Of a stretch of DNA of 64,000 bases, positions 9,384 to 18,697 are shown piece by piece (position 1 is the first letter of the stretch; each line of letters starts with the position of its first letter). The notes under the pieces are model-generated. The model had not been told where the DNA came from. It worked only from the letters and a program-made list of their open reading frames with translations, and ran no database searches. Source of the stretch: Ignavibacteria bacterium (GTDB taxonomy: Bacteria; Bacteroidota; Ignavibacteria; Kapaibacteriales; Kapaibacteriaceae); assembly GCA_015709655.1 (NCBI GenBank), contig CP054181.1:2414207-2478206 (forward strand). The letters run 5' to 3'. Made by a program: the position numbers and the translations under genes.

Positions 9384-9620
9384 GTGACCGAGGTTGAACA
9401 ACATATCCTGGAAGCGTTGGAAAGCGTCAGACCCTATCTGGTGCTGGATCGCGGAGATATCGAGTTTGTGTCGTTTAATCCCGAAACTGGCGTTGCCGAG
9501 GTGCGTTTTAAGGGCTCGTGCGTTGGATGTGCCATGCTGCCAATGACGCTACGCGCCGGTGTAGAACGCACGGTGCGCGCGGCTGTGCCGGAAGTCCGCC
9601 GGGTTGAAGCAGTACCGTAA
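9384..9620 (+). CDS. NifU-like C-terminal domain Fe-S scaffold protein
   Basis: A small protein of 78 residues from GTG at 9384; an in-frame start at 9306 would overlap the end of the Mrp gene and add residues unlike the family. The whole length matches the NifU C-terminal (Nfu) domain: VEQHILEALESVRPYL, then GDIEFVS, then GSCVGCAMLPMTL with the cluster-binding C-x-x-C (Cys46 and Cys49) and a helix GVERTVRAAVPEV. Such proteins assemble or carry Fe-S clusters in the cytoplasm. Its position directly behind an Mrp ATPase whose own C-x-x-C is missing suggests that the two act together as a carrier pair. Confidence 0.9.
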   Translation: MTEVEQHILEALESVRPYLVLDRGDIEFVSFNPETGVAEVRFKGSCVGCAMLPMTLRAGVERTVRAAVPEVRRVEAVP

Positions 9621-10004
9621 TTGTTTGTGTCGGAACAGTACGCGTTTGTGTGCGACCAGTACGAATGATGTTTGTGATAACGAATAGATGCAAGAAGCTG
9701 AGAAGGGGCTTACGGCATGGCGATGGCAGGAATGCAGGCTGACCCTGCAGGAGTTATTGGTAAACTGCCACAGTCTGTGCATGGTCCTCTGCACTGAATA
9801 TAAAAAAATATATTGAAATCTGTTGTGTATGACGCACGGCTATGGTATGGATGGCGGAGAAGACAGAGTAGGTAAGCCATGCAGCCTTTACATGGAATAG
9901 CGGAAGCGGTGCCAACCTCCGTCATTGGTCTCGACGCTGTTATAGCACAGGTATAGCGTGGTAACAGAATTCTGTGTATATTTGAAGCTTCGTTTTACGG
10001 ACAG
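9621..10004. other. Intergenic region without a recognised gene
   Basis: About 380 bases between the NifU-like gene and tRNA-Val. Open frames here are short and resemble nothing. No repeat, riboswitch or convincing terminator was found; the only structured signal is a promoter-like box close to the tRNA pair, listed separately. Confidence 0.5.
9977..9984 (+). promoter_or_regulatory. Candidate Bacteroidota-type -7 box for the tRNA pair
   Basis: TATATTTG fits the TAnnTTTG -7 element known for the primary sigma factor of Bacteroidota. Transcription would begin roughly 15 bases before tRNA-Val, a sensible leader length. No good -33 TTTG is visible, and a six-position motif of this kind occurs by chance, so this is tentative. 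Confidence 0.35.
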
Positions 10005-10082
<78 letters not shown>

Positions 10083-10090
10083 CCACCACC

Positions 10091-10178
10091 GCAAGCGTGG
10101 CGGAACTGGCAGACGCACCGGACTCAAAATCCGGCGGGCTCAACCCCCGTGCGGGTTCGACTCCCGCCGCTTGCACCA
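10091..10178 (+). tRNA. tRNA-Leu (anticodon CAA)
   Basis: A class II tRNA of 88 bases with long variable arm. Acceptor arms GCAAGCG and CGCTTGC pair; the anticodon stem CCGGA/TCCGG closes the loop CTCAAAA, anticodon CAA, which reads TTG codons. The CCA end is encoded. It is almost certainly cotranscribed with tRNA-Val just upstream. Confidence 0.96.
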
Positions 10179-10211
10179 ACGGCTCGAGCTCTGCTGCGGG
10201 CCGTTTCTACT

Positions 10212-11918
10212 TTACGGTAGGATCAGCAGCTTCATTGCCGCCATCTTTTCGACGTCCTGAATCAGTACCATATATGCTCCGGCACTCTGGTGGTGCAGAT
10301 CAATTTCGGCCTCGGTATCTGATAGCCAACGGATGGGTGTTGGTACTTCAGCTCCGTTGGCGCAGATAATCCGTACAGAGCTATGCCTGGCATAGCCCCT
10401 TTCAGAAAATGTAATTCGGGTACGGGTCGAGGCAGGGTTGGGTGAAATCGAAAAACCGATCGGTGTATTGGCCGCGTGTTCCCGGACATCGGTGAGTTCG
10501 CCCAGTTGCAACAGCTTGCCGCCGGCAGGTATTGCCACCAGTAGAGCAGCGTCGTATGGAGTGAACGCCAGACGTTCGATGCCTGAATAAACGAATACAA
10601 CAGCTGATCCTGATAGCAGACCAAGGTTGGCAGTACCGCTTGTTAAGGGATGTCCTCCGGTACTGAGAAGTGCTACCCTGGTTGATGTTGCTTCGGCCGA
10701 CAGGTAATCAGAGAATGTCCGGTAATAAATATCTTTTGCATTTAATATGCTTTCGATTTTGAAATCTACTGCAGGAGCGTCAATTACACCGTGCGCAAAT
10801 ACGATATCAACAGTACCCGGACTCTGTGCGACTTCGCGGATCCCGCTGACATGGTCCAGTGAAAGCGAAATACCTGCTGCTCTGTGATCGGGATTGGGTT
10901 GTACGCCGGTGGTATCAACGATACCGTTAAGAATGAGAACGTGCCGGCCTTCGGTTATGCTAACATTGAATGTGGCAACGGCCTGTGCAACAGAGGTGCT
11001 TGATGCCGGTGCAATCGCAAATGGAACGTCTGACGCAGCATCCAGGTCAAGAAAACCTGTAGCATTTCTGAACGGCAAATCATCGGCAATAAGCTGGCCT
11101 GCTGCATAAATATCAACAACACCTAGTGTGGTATCAGGGCTGTTATGAATAATCTGCACTGCTGCTGTTGCCTGTACTGCAGTGAGAGGCAGGACTGCAA
11201 GGTCACCGCCGGCAGTCGGGACAAGGAACAGGCCCATTGCAGGACCATTCTGGTTGAACTGCGGAGACAGGAAGCCTGAGATGACTACAAGGGCACAAGT
11301 GCCGCCATAGTCAGACAGGTCGGCCGTATATGCAAACTGTGGCTGACTGCCTGCAGGTGAAATTGTCAGCACATGGTTGTTGGCTGTGGTAGGACGAAGG
11401 GGGCTTACAGCAGTGTAACCAAGGGCAGGTATAAGCCCCATACCAGAAATCCGAATGTCAAACGATGGTGCATCGGCTGTACCATGTACCACACCGAGGG
11501 TGGCTGAGGATTCAGTACCCGGTTCAGGGATGTTGTGAACGGTAGTCAGGGATAATTCAGTACCGGCTCCATCAGGATTTGGCAGAAAGTTGTCGGGCGA
11601 ACCAACACCATTCAACACGACCACCATGCGTTCATTGTTGGCAACTGCAATATCAAAGCGGACAAGGCACTCGTCAGCAGAAGCAGAAGAAGCAAGTGCA
11701 AACCCGATGGTTACCGTGCCGGTACCGTTGAATTCAGTGTATGGTGTAGCACTGCGGAATTTAACATCATTTATCAGTTGTGAATTGTTGATCCACACAT
11801 CCAGGGTCTGCAGCGATGGGTCGGCACAATTATGAACAACCTGAATACTTGGAGACGCCGAACAAATGGTGGCAAGCAGAATATGCGCCAGCACTCCTGC
11901 CATACGAAAAAGCTTCAC
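10212..11918 (-). CDS. Secreted protein with four DUF4397 repeats and T9SS-type sorting domain
   Basis: A 568-residue predicted surface protein. The GTG at 11918 is chosen because a strong AGGAGG lies 4 bases upstream and a signal peptide (MAGVLAHILLATICSA) follows; a longer upstream frame lacks such a site. The mature part holds four DUF4397 repeats starting near residues 27, 143, 256 and 373, each with the signature V/I-V/I-H-N/G-x-x-D followed by D-V/I (VVHNCADP, VVHGTADAP, IIHNSPD, FAHGVIDAP). The end, FSISPNPASTRTRITFSERG to HQSAGAYMVLIQD, is a T9SS type A sorting domain. DUF4397 proteins are cell-surface or extracellular; their ligand is unknown. It is the last gene of a minus-strand run behind rsh, nuoJ and nuoK. 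Confidence 0.88.
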   Translation of the reverse strand: MKLFRMAGVLAHILLATICSASPSIQVVHNCADPSLQTLDVWINNSQLINDVKFRSATPYTEFNGTGTVTIGFALASSASADECLVRFDIAVANNERMVVVLNGVGSPDNFLPNPDGAGTELSLTTVHNIPEPGTESSATLGVVHGTADAPSFDIRISGMGLIPALGYTAVSPLRPTTANNHVLTISPAGSQPQFAYTADLSDYGGTCALVVISGFLSPQFNQNGPAMGLFLVPTAGGDLAVLPLTAVQATAAVQIIHNSPDTTLGVVDIYAAGQLIADDLPFRNATGFLDLDAASDVPFAIAPASSTSVAQAVATFNVSITEGRHVLILNGIVDTTGVQPNPDHRAAGISLSLDHVSGIREVAQSPGTVDIVFAHGVIDAPAVDFKIESILNAKDIYYRTFSDYLSAEATSTRVALLSTGGHPLTSGTANLGLLSGSAVVFVYSGIERLAFTPYDAALLVAIPAGGKLLQLGELTDVREHAANTPIGFSISPNPASTRTRITFSERGYARHSSVRIICANGAEVPTPIRWLSDTEAEIDLHHQSAGAYMVLIQDVEKMAAMKLLILP

Positions 11919-11949
11919 TTTTCCTCCTGCGTAAAAAAGGGAAATGCCC

Positions 11950-12453
11950 TTATCGTGAAACAGCAGCAGCAATCAGCGAATCGGCATTGACCTCGTTATA
12001 GTCTGCATCAATTATGCGGGCGCTTTCTCCGCCACTCCGCATTACAACTATGGTTGGCAGCGACTGCAGCTGGTACACTGACGTGTAGGGGTTATTATCT
12101 GAAGGATTACGCATACCCCAAACTTCGATCAGGCTCATATCAATGTTTGCAGCCATAAGGGTTTTCATAATCTGGGGGAACAGCTTTTGAGTGCCGCGGC
12201 ATCCGCAAGACGGCCGCACGAAGATGCAGACCCTCTGTCTGTCCGGCTGAAATGCCGAAGCCACCACCTTTACCATATTGGAATCAGGTGTATAGGCTGC
12301 AACTTCACCCTGGAACCAAGAGAAACCGGGGTTATTGCCAAGGTCACTGATGCTGATGCGTTCTGCTTCGGTACTTGGCGTGGTGGTGTCGCAACTGTAT
12401 AAAACAGCAAACACCAGGGAAAGGAGGGCAATGGCAGACAGGATGCGTTTCAT
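11950..12453 (-). CDS. Thioredoxin-fold lipoprotein
   Basis: A predicted lipoprotein of about 167 residues: the N-terminus MKRILSAIALLSLVFAVLYSC ends in a lipobox with Cys at about residue 21. The rest has the outline of a thioredoxin fold: CIFVRPSCGCRGTQKLFPQIM (strand, active-site-like turn, helix) and later LQSLPTIVVM, where the Pro matches the conserved cis-Pro. The active site reads C-G-C rather than C-x-x-C, so normal thioredoxin chemistry is doubtful. A periplasmic redox or chaperone role is an inference. It starts 5 bases after nuoK; a GTG at 12465 overlapping the nuoK stop is an alternative start. Confidence 0.7.
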   Translation of the reverse strand: MKRILSAIALLSLVFAVLYSCDTTTPSTEAERISISDLGNNPGFSWFQGEVAAYTPDSNMVKVVASAFQPDRQRVCIFVRPSCGCRGTQKLFPQIMKTLMAANIDMSLIEVWGMRNPSDNNPYTSVYQLQSLPTIVVMRSGGESARIIDADYNEVNADSLIAAAVSR

Positions 12454-12458
12454 AGGTT

Positions 12459-12770
12459 TTACCACTTCATGATATTTACTTCGTCAACATAAACGGTTTG
12501 CTTATTCCTGAAGAGAGCCAATACAATGGCCAGGCCAACTGCAGCTTCTGCGGCCGCCACAGCCATGATAAAGAACACAAACAACTGTCCTGCAATATCT
12601 CCGGAGAATGCAGAGAAAGCCACCATTGAAAGGTTCACCGAGTTCAGCATGAGCTCGATCGACATGAAGATGATGATTGCATTCCTGCGGGTAATAACTC
12701 CAACCGCTCCAATTACAAACAGGACGGCAGAGAGGATAAGGTAGTAGTCTAAGGGTATTGATTGCAGCAT
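12459..12770 (-). CDS. nuoK: NADH-quinone oxidoreductase subunit K
   Basis: A 103-residue, three-helix membrane subunit of respiratory complex I, homologous to MrpC antiporter subunits. The sequence [34 protein letters not shown] carries the conserved Glu in the second helix (MSIELMLN), and [17 protein letters not shown] holds the second conserved Glu, both on the proton path. Length matches the family. It begins 2 bases after the nuoJ stop, so the two are translationally coupled. The other subunits nuoG, H and I lie 32 kb away on the opposite strand. Confidence 0.96.
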   Translation of the reverse strand: MLQSIPLDYYLILSAVLFVIGAVGVITRRNAIIIFMSIELMLNSVNLSMVAFSAFSGDIAGQLFVFFIMAVAAAEAAVGLAIVLALFRNKQTVYVDEVNIMKW

Positions 12771-12772
12771 AA

Positions 12773-13303
12773 TTATTCTTCGGTTGCTTGATGTTTTCGG
12801 GCTAAAACCACTGCACCGATGAGTGCAGCAAGAAGGAGAAGAGTTACCGCTTCAAATGGAAACAGGTAATTGGTAAACAGATGTTGTCCTATCGACTCTG
12901 CCGTACCAATTTGAAGAGCAGCCGGATCCAGTTCAGCTTTTCCCGTCGGGCGTCCGATCAGTGCCATAACAACCAATACGATAAATATGGCTCCGGTTGC
13001 TATACCTGCGGTAGCTCGCAGGATGCTACCCCGTTCGCGTGCCTGTTGTTCTCTGCCCAGATTGAGCAACATAATTACGAAAACAACCAGGACCATGATG
13101 GCACCGGCATAGACCAAGACCTGAACTGCGGCAACAAACTGTGCCTGCAGGGTAAGGTAGAGTCCGGCAAGCATGAAAAAGTGGGCTACCAGACTGATTG
13201 CGGAGGTTACCGGGTTCTTGCGCGTGATGGTAAGTAACGCGGTTGTAACGGCTCCAACGGCAAACAGCGTGAACAAAATTGTACTTGTGCTTAAAGTCAT
13301 CAT
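12773..13303 (-). CDS. nuoJ: NADH-quinone oxidoreductase subunit J
   Basis: A 176-residue integral membrane subunit of complex I with five predicted helices. The conserved core [26 protein letters not shown] in the third helix is diagnostic for NuoJ. ATG codons at 13303 and 13300 are both possible starts; there is no clear Shine-Dalgarno sequence. TATATTTG lies only about 5 bases before the start codon on this strand, which would give a nearly leaderless message if it is used, but read-through from rsh, whose stop is 22 bases upstream, is equally likely. Confidence 0.96.
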   Translation of the reverse strand: MMTLSTSTILFTLFAVGAVTTALLTITRKNPVTSAISLVAHFFMLAGLYLTLQAQFVAAVQVLVYAGAIMVLVVFVIMLLNLGREQQARERGSILRATAGIATGAIFIVLVVMALIGRPTGKAELDPAALQIGTAESIGQHLFTNYLFPFEAVTLLLLAALIGAVVLARKHQATEE

Positions 13304-13325
13304 ATCGCAAATATAGGGGAGTAAA

Positions 13326-15584
13326 TTAACCCTCGAACCGCTCTACGGTCCGAATTCCCCGGATACGGTGAAGTTTATCGAATATCTTTTGCAAATGATC
13401 GGTGTTTTGAACATAGACTGTCAGGGTACCTTCAAAGACCGAGTCATAGGCATCGATATCAACACCCCGGATATTTGTACTCTGAACAGCGTTAACAGCA
13501 CTTGTGATTTCACTTAGCATTCCGGGTCTGTCATCGCCGGTAATTTTGATTCCCGCAAGAAATTCACCACGATTTGTGATGCTCCATTGCAGTTCAAGGA
13601 TACGCGACCCGAGCTTTGTTTTTAAATCCTGGATGTTTGAGCAACTGGACCGATGCACTTTAATCCCGCTGCCCACGGTGACAACCCCAACAATGTCATC
13701 TCCCGGAACCGGGTTGCAGCACCTGGCGTAACTGAACTGCACATTCGTATTTCGGCTGCTATCACCAACGATGTAAACGCCTCCCACATCACTTCGAGCA
13801 GTCGAGCTGAATTTTTCAAAGGAGGGGGCTTGGTCAGACCTAGCTTCCGCCTCGGCAGCCCTGGGCTGGAGCTTCTCAAGCACGGTAGTGACTGCATCGT
13901 CGATGGTAATGTCGCCAGACGCAATGGCATAGAAGAAGTCTGATCGGTTTTGGTATTTCAGCTGAGCAGTTATCCGCTCGAGATCATCATCGTTAACGGA
14001 GATGTTAAGTTTCTTTGCACGCTTTTCCCAGAGTTCCCTGCCTCGGGCAACCATTCCTCGACGGTCTTCGTTCAGGATACGTCGGATATGGGTTCTGGCT
14101 TTATGGGTGACAGCAATTTTCAGCCAGTCGTTACCGGGCGTTTGATTCTTTGAAGTAAGGATCTCAACCTGATCGCCGGTTTGCAGTTCATGGCTTAGGG
14201 GGACAATGCGGTTGTTAACCTTGGCGCCGATACACCGGGCCCCTACCTGCGAATGAATGTCGAAAGCAAAGTCAATCGGTGTGGCACCCTTTGGCAGAAT
14301 ACGGAGCTCACCGGTAGGCGTAAAAACGTAGATCTCGTCTTGATACAGATTGAGTTTAAAACTTTCCTGTATCTGATGCGCAGCATCGTCACCTGCACTT
14401 TCAAAAATGTCGCGCACCCACGATGCCCACTCTTCCAAATCGGTACTGTTAATCCACGAAGATGTAGCCCCTTTCTGAGCTTTATACCGGAAGTGTGCAG
14501 CAACTCCGCGTTCAGCGAATTCATGCATGGCGCGGGTACGTATCTGCACTTCAACACGCTTCCCGTCGTTACTGATGACGGTTGTGTGCAGAGAGCGATA
14601 TCCATTTTTTTTAGGGATGCTAACATAGTTTTTGAACCGTTCAGGAACAGGCCGGTAGATAGAAGAAACGATTCCGTAGGCTAGAAAACAGTCGTTATCA
14701 TCGTTGGTGTCCAGGATGATTCTAACTGCAAACAGGTCGTATAATTCGTCGAGCTGCTTGCCCTGCGAAACCATTTTTTGATAAATGGAATACAGATGTT
14801 TGGGCCGACCGTTAATTTCAAACTTCAGGCCTTCGACCTGGAGTTTTTCGGCTATTGGCTGGGCAAAGCGCTCAATTAGTTCGGTTCGCTCTTCACGGGT
14901 GCTGTTCAATCCCGATTTAATTTGGTTGTAAGCAGTGGGGTTTAGTACTTTAAAGCTTAAATCTTCGAGCTCCCACTTTATGTTGGCAAGTCCGAACCTG
15001 TGAGCAAAGGGTGCGTAGAGTTCCATGGTTTCACGGGCCATCCGAGTTTGACGTTCCGGACTCAGAACATCAATCGTGCGCATGTTGTGCAGGCGGTCGG
15101 CAAACTTGACCAGGATAACCCGTACATCATTTACAAGGGAGAGAAGCAACTTGCGGTAATTCTCGGCCTGTGTGATTTCACGGCTTGCGAAAACATCACT
15201 GATTTTAGTAGCGCCATCAACGATGGCTGCAACTTCAGAGCCGAACTCAGACTCGATGTCCTTCAGCGAAAACATGGTGTCTTCGACAACATCGTGGAGC
15301 AGCGCTGCCATAACACTAATATCATCAAGCGGGATTTCCCGGATGACGATGAGCGCAACCTGAAGGGGGTGGGTATAATACGGTTCGCCCGACACACGCA
15401 AGTCGTTAATGTGTGCATTTACGCAGAAGCGGAAGGCTTTTTCGACAGCAGAGCTGTTAAACTTTGGCAGTGAGCGTTTCCCTTCGTCAAGGAGCAAGCG
15501 CAGGTCAGCCTCAACATCAACTCCAAAAACATGGTCTTTTTGTGTTTTGTCGCCGGTAAACCTGCGAAATATCGAACTAGCCAC
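13326..15584 (-). CDS. rsh: Bifunctional (p)ppGpp synthetase/hydrolase (Rel/SpoT)
   Basis: A full-length RSH enzyme of 752 residues that makes and degrades the stringent-response alarmone (p)ppGpp in the cytoplasm. Domains in order: HD hydrolase (H72, LHDVVEDT at 96-103, FADRLHNMRT near 165), synthetase (around 230-380, with DELYDLFAVRIILD and EVQIRTRAMHEFAERGVAAH), TGS (DEIYVFTPTGELRILPKGAT), and a C-terminal ACT domain (GDDRPGMLSEITSAV). Intact HD residues support hydrolase activity; the synthetase core also looks intact, so it is probably the bifunctional type. It is the first gene of a minus-strand run leading into nuoJK, which could couple complex I transcription to this locus. Confidence 0.96.
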   Translation of the reverse strand: MASSIFRRFTGDKTQKDHVFGVDVEADLRLLLDEGKRSLPKFNSSAVEKAFRFCVNAHINDLRVSGEPYYTHPLQVALIVIREIPLDDISVMAALLHDVVEDTMFSLKDIESEFGSEVAAIVDGATKISDVFASREITQAENYRKLLLSLVNDVRVILVKFADRLHNMRTIDVLSPERQTRMARETMELYAPFAHRFGLANIKWELEDLSFKVLNPTAYNQIKSGLNSTREERTELIERFAQPIAEKLQVEGLKFEINGRPKHLYSIYQKMVSQGKQLDELYDLFAVRIILDTNDDNDCFLAYGIVSSIYRPVPERFKNYVSIPKKNGYRSLHTTVISNDGKRVEVQIRTRAMHEFAERGVAAHFRYKAQKGATSSWINSTDLEEWASWVRDIFESAGDDAAHQIQESFKLNLYQDEIYVFTPTGELRILPKGATPIDFAFDIHSQVGARCIGAKVNNRIVPLSHELQTGDQVEILTSKNQTPGNDWLKIAVTHKARTHIRRILNEDRRGMVARGRELWEKRAKKLNISVNDDDLERITAQLKYQNRSDFFYAIASGDITIDDAVTTVLEKLQPRAAEAEARSDQAPSFEKFSSTARSDVGGVYIVGDSSRNTNVQFSYARCCNPVPGDDIVGVVTVGSGIKVHRSSCSNIQDLKTKLGSRILELQWSITNRGEFLAGIKITGDDRPGMLSEITSAVNAVQSTNIRGVDIDAYDSVFEGTLTVYVQNTDHLQKIFDKLHRIRGIRTVERFEG

Positions 15585-15817
15585 GTTGAATGTCCATCGT
15601 TTAAATGAAATCCGTACTCAGTGCTTGGCTGCGATGCACAGTCCGGATCCGAGCCAATTGTTTGTTAATGAGTAAGCCATGAATTTGTTTCCGCACCTGT
15701 AGCCTTTACTTCCCGGCAACATCTGAAAATACAAAAATCAATCATAGTTGTTGCACAGTAGCATTCGTATATTACACCGAAATATCATTTTCATATTAAA
15801 GCAAGGACATGATTACT

Positions 15818-16453
15818 ATGCGTAGGGTTCTGTTAACAGCAAGTATTAGTGGTGTTTTGGCATTATATGGCTGTGGGGGAGAGCTCAAGGAAGTGTCGGA
15901 GCAGGTTGAGAACATTAAAAATATAGCTGAATCTGCTCAAGATGCCCAAACCACGATCTCGAAGATAGAACAGCGGCAAAAGGAGCGCCGTGAAAAAGGC
16001 GACACTCTTGCGCTCTCTACAGACGAGCTTATGAAGTATCTGCCATCTTCGTTAGCGGGCTATACAGCCGAAGAGCCCGCGTATGAAACAGTGAATGTTG
16101 AGGGGATGTCGTACTCCCAGGTTTCGCGCAGCTACACTTCTCCCGACAAAGGAACGGTGGACATTCAGCTTGCCGACTACAATGCAAGTATGGCTCAATA
16201 CGGTTTCCAGACTATGATGTTTGGAATTAAAATCCGCACTGATAATGCTGAGAAAACGGAGGGTACGTTCCAAACGTCCGACGAGATGATCAACGGTTAC
16301 GAGACGTTTTACAAACAGTCCGGACAGGCTGAAGTCACCTATGCACTGGGGGGCAGGTTTATCGTTATCATGAAGGCGGAGAAACAGAAAAATACTGACT
16401 GGCTCAAGAGCGTAGCGGAAAACATGGGGATTGCCAAACTCGCAGCCATGTAA
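15818..16453 (+). CDS. Hypothetical lipoprotein
   Basis: A 211-residue predicted lipoprotein with an N-terminus MRRVLLTASISGVLALYGC that ends in a lipobox. An ATG at 15809 is also in frame, but AAGGA sits only one base before it and 10 bases before ATG 15818, which favours the latter. After the lipobox comes a Glu/Gln-rich helical stretch (SEQVENIKNIAESAQDAQTT) likely to form a coiled coil, then a globular domain of about 130 residues with no family that I recognise. It stands alone between rsh (divergent) and the repeat array. Confidence 0.75.
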   Translation: MRRVLLTASISGVLALYGCGGELKEVSEQVENIKNIAESAQDAQTTISKIEQRQKERREKGDTLALSTDELMKYLPSSLAGYTAEEPAYETVNVEGMSYSQVSRSYTSPDKGTVDIQLADYNASMAQYGFQTMMFGIKIRTDNAEKTEGTFQTSDEMINGYETFYKQSGQAEVTYALGGRFIVIMKAEKQKNTDWLKSVAENMGIAKLAAM

Positions 16454-16499
16454 GAGGGTATTGTGGACTTCAATAGTCTAACCCATCTGCGCATTATGT

Positions 16500-16581
16500 C
16501 AGAATCAGGATTTTCAGGATCTGGGGATAAACAGAAATTCCTCATGAATCATAGTAATCGTAAAATTCTGCACTGATTCTG
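16500..16581. repeat. Short intergenic imperfect palindrome
   Basis: An 82-base element bounded by a perfect 9-bp inverted repeat, CAGAATCAG at 16500-16508 and CTGATTCTG at 16573-16581. The inside (ATTTTCAGGATCTGGGGATA, ATCATAGTAATCGTAAAATT) resembles the degenerate TCAGGATTT-type intergenic motif often seen in this part of the bacterial tree. A related fragment (CACGAATTAACAGGATTTAA near 32237) lies beside the solo copy of the large repeat. Confidence 0.6.
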
Positions 16582-16603
16582 GCACTCAGCTGTGCGAGGG
16601 GTG

Positions 16604-16961
16604 ATCATGTGTAGGGCGACCACGTGGTGTAGGGTGACCACGTGGGGTCGCCCCTACAGTTATGCGCTGTGTTCAACGTTGATGTGTGCGGGCGGGTTTC
16701 CGTCCCAACGGTTTCGTGATATTGTTTATGATGTTTCGTGGAGGGCGGATGCCATCCGCCGTTACAATGGTTTCGTGCATGGCGACCACGTGGGGTCGCC
16801 CCTACGATATCATGGTTTTGATAACGACGTTTTGTTGAGGGCAACCATACCAGTCGCCCCCACGGATGTCCACATTGCGGTTATGCACAAACCACCTGCA
16901 CATCCGTGCCACGTCATCTTTCCGAGGGGGCGGACTACGGCCCTCTGGCACCCCCACCTCC
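16604..16961. repeat. Lead-in region of mixed hairpin cassettes
   Basis: Non-coding DNA made of degenerate pieces of the two arrays that follow. It contains three CACGTG-centred dyads (near 16612, 16631 and 16785), the dyad GGCGGAT/ATCCGCC near 16744, a GGGCGGGTTTCC half-cassette near 16691, and at 16882-16961 a diverged fragment of the second family (CACGTCATCTTTCCG to CCCCCACCTCC). Several cassettes share TTTCGTG on the left and CCCCTACG on the right. Confidence 0.7.
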
Positions 16962-18697
16962 CGGCCCCCTCCCCAAACCCCTTCGGGCTTTAGGGAGGGG
17001 GAGCCATATTTATCAGATGTATGCAACGTACTGGACGTCGGGACGCACGGCCGTGCGCCCGAAATAAACAGACACATCTGTTCTTATCGTTTTTATCGTT
17101 TCTTATCGTTTTATTGCGTTTTATATGGTGCTTCGTACAGGGCGGCCACGTGGGTCGCCTCTGCGGCCCTCCTCGGCTCTCTCGGCCCTCCCCAAACCCC
17201 TTCGGGCTTTAGGGAGGGGGAGCCAGATTTATCAGATGTATGCAACGTACTGGACGTCGGGGCGCACGGCCGTGCGCCCGAAATAAACAGACACATCTGT
17301 TCTTATCGTTTTATCGTTTCTTATTGTTTTATTGCGTTTTATATGGTGTTTCGTGTGGGCTACGTGGGGTCGCTTTACGGCCCCTCCCGGCCTCTCCCCG
17401 GCCCTCCCAAACCCTTCGGGCTTTAGGGAGGGGGATATATTTATCAGATGTATGCAACGTACTGGACGTCGGGACGCACGGCCGTGCGCCCGAAATAAAC
17501 AGACACATCTGTTCTTATCGTTTTATCGTTTCTTATCGTTTTATTGCGTTTTATATGGTGCTTCGTACAGGGCGACCACGTGGGGTCGCCTCTACGGCCC
17601 CCTCCCCGGCCTCTCCCCCCGGCCCCCTCCCCAAACCCCTTCGGGCTTTAGGGAGGGGGAGCCAGATTTATCAGATGTATGCAACGTACTGGACGTCGGG
17701 GCGCACGGCCGTGCGCCCGAAATAAACAGACACATCTGTTCTTATCGTTTTTATCGTTTCTTATTGTTTTATTGCGTTTTATATGGTGTTTCGTGTGGGC
17801 CACGTGGGGTCGCCCCTACGGCCCCCTCCCCGGCCTCTCCCCCCGGCCCCCTCCCCAAACCCCTTCGGGCTTTAGGGAGGGGGAGCCATATTTATCAGAT
17901 GTATGCAACGTACTGGACGTCGGGACGCACGGCCGTGCGCCCGAAATAAACAGACACATCTGTTCTTATCGTTTTTATCGTTTCTTATCGTTTTATTGCG
18001 TTTTATATGGTGCTTCGTACAGGGCGACCACGTGGGGTCGCCTCTACGGCCCCCTCCCCGGCCTCTCCCCCCGGCCCCCTCCCCAAACCCCTTCGGGCTT
18101 TAGGGAGGGGGAGCCAGATTTATCAGATGTATGCAACGTACTGGACGTCGGGGCGCACGGCCGTGCGCCCGAAATAAACAGACACATCTGTTCTTATCGT
18201 TTTTATCGTTTCTTATCGTTTTATTGCGTTTTATATGGTGTTTCGTGTGGGCCACGTGGGTCGCCCCTACGGCCCCTCCCGGCCTCTCCCGGCCCTCCCA
18301 AACCCCTTCGGGCTTTAGGGAGGGGGGCCTATTTATCAGATGTATGCAACGTACTGGACGTCGGGACGCACGGCCGTGCGCCCGAAATAAACAGACACAT
18401 CTGTTCTTATCGTTTTATCGTTTCTTATCGTTTTATTGCGTTTTATATGGTGCTTCGTACAGGGCGACCACGTGGGGTCGCCTCTACGGCCCCCTCCCCG
18501 GCCTCTCCCCCCGGCCCCCTCCCCAAACCCCTTCGGGCTTTAGGGAGGGAGCCAGATTTATCAGATGTATGCAACGTACTGGACGTCGGGGCGCACGGCC
18601 GTGCGCCCGAAATAAACAGACACATCTGTTCTTATCGTTTTTATCGTTTCTTATCGTTTTATTGCGTTTTATATGGTGTTTCGTGTGGGCCACGTGG
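16962..18697. repeat. Tandem array 1: eight units of 212-228 bp in an ABABABAB order
   Basis: Eight copies, anchored by ATGCAACGTACTGGACGTCG at 17021, 17240, 17452, 17679, 17903, 18131, 18344 and 18569. Each unit holds, in order: a long hairpin whose arms are CCCCCTCCC and GGGAGGGGG around CCCTTCGGG; a palindrome centred on GCACGGCCGTGC; a stem AACAGA-CACA-TCTGTT; an ATCGTTT-rich microrepeat; and a CACGTG-centred dyad. Odd units (A) read GACGCACGG and GTGCTTCGTACAGGGCG; even units (B) read GGCGCACGG and GTGTTTCGTGTGGGC. The true period is therefore a dimer of about 430-452 bp. Unit length is not a multiple of three, so the long open frames across the array change frame at every copy and are not genes. 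Confidence 0.93.

Noticed and set aside
9710..9925. Minus-strand frame of 71 codons between the NifU-like gene and tRNA-Val
   Set aside because: No ribosome site, odd composition, no family resemblance.
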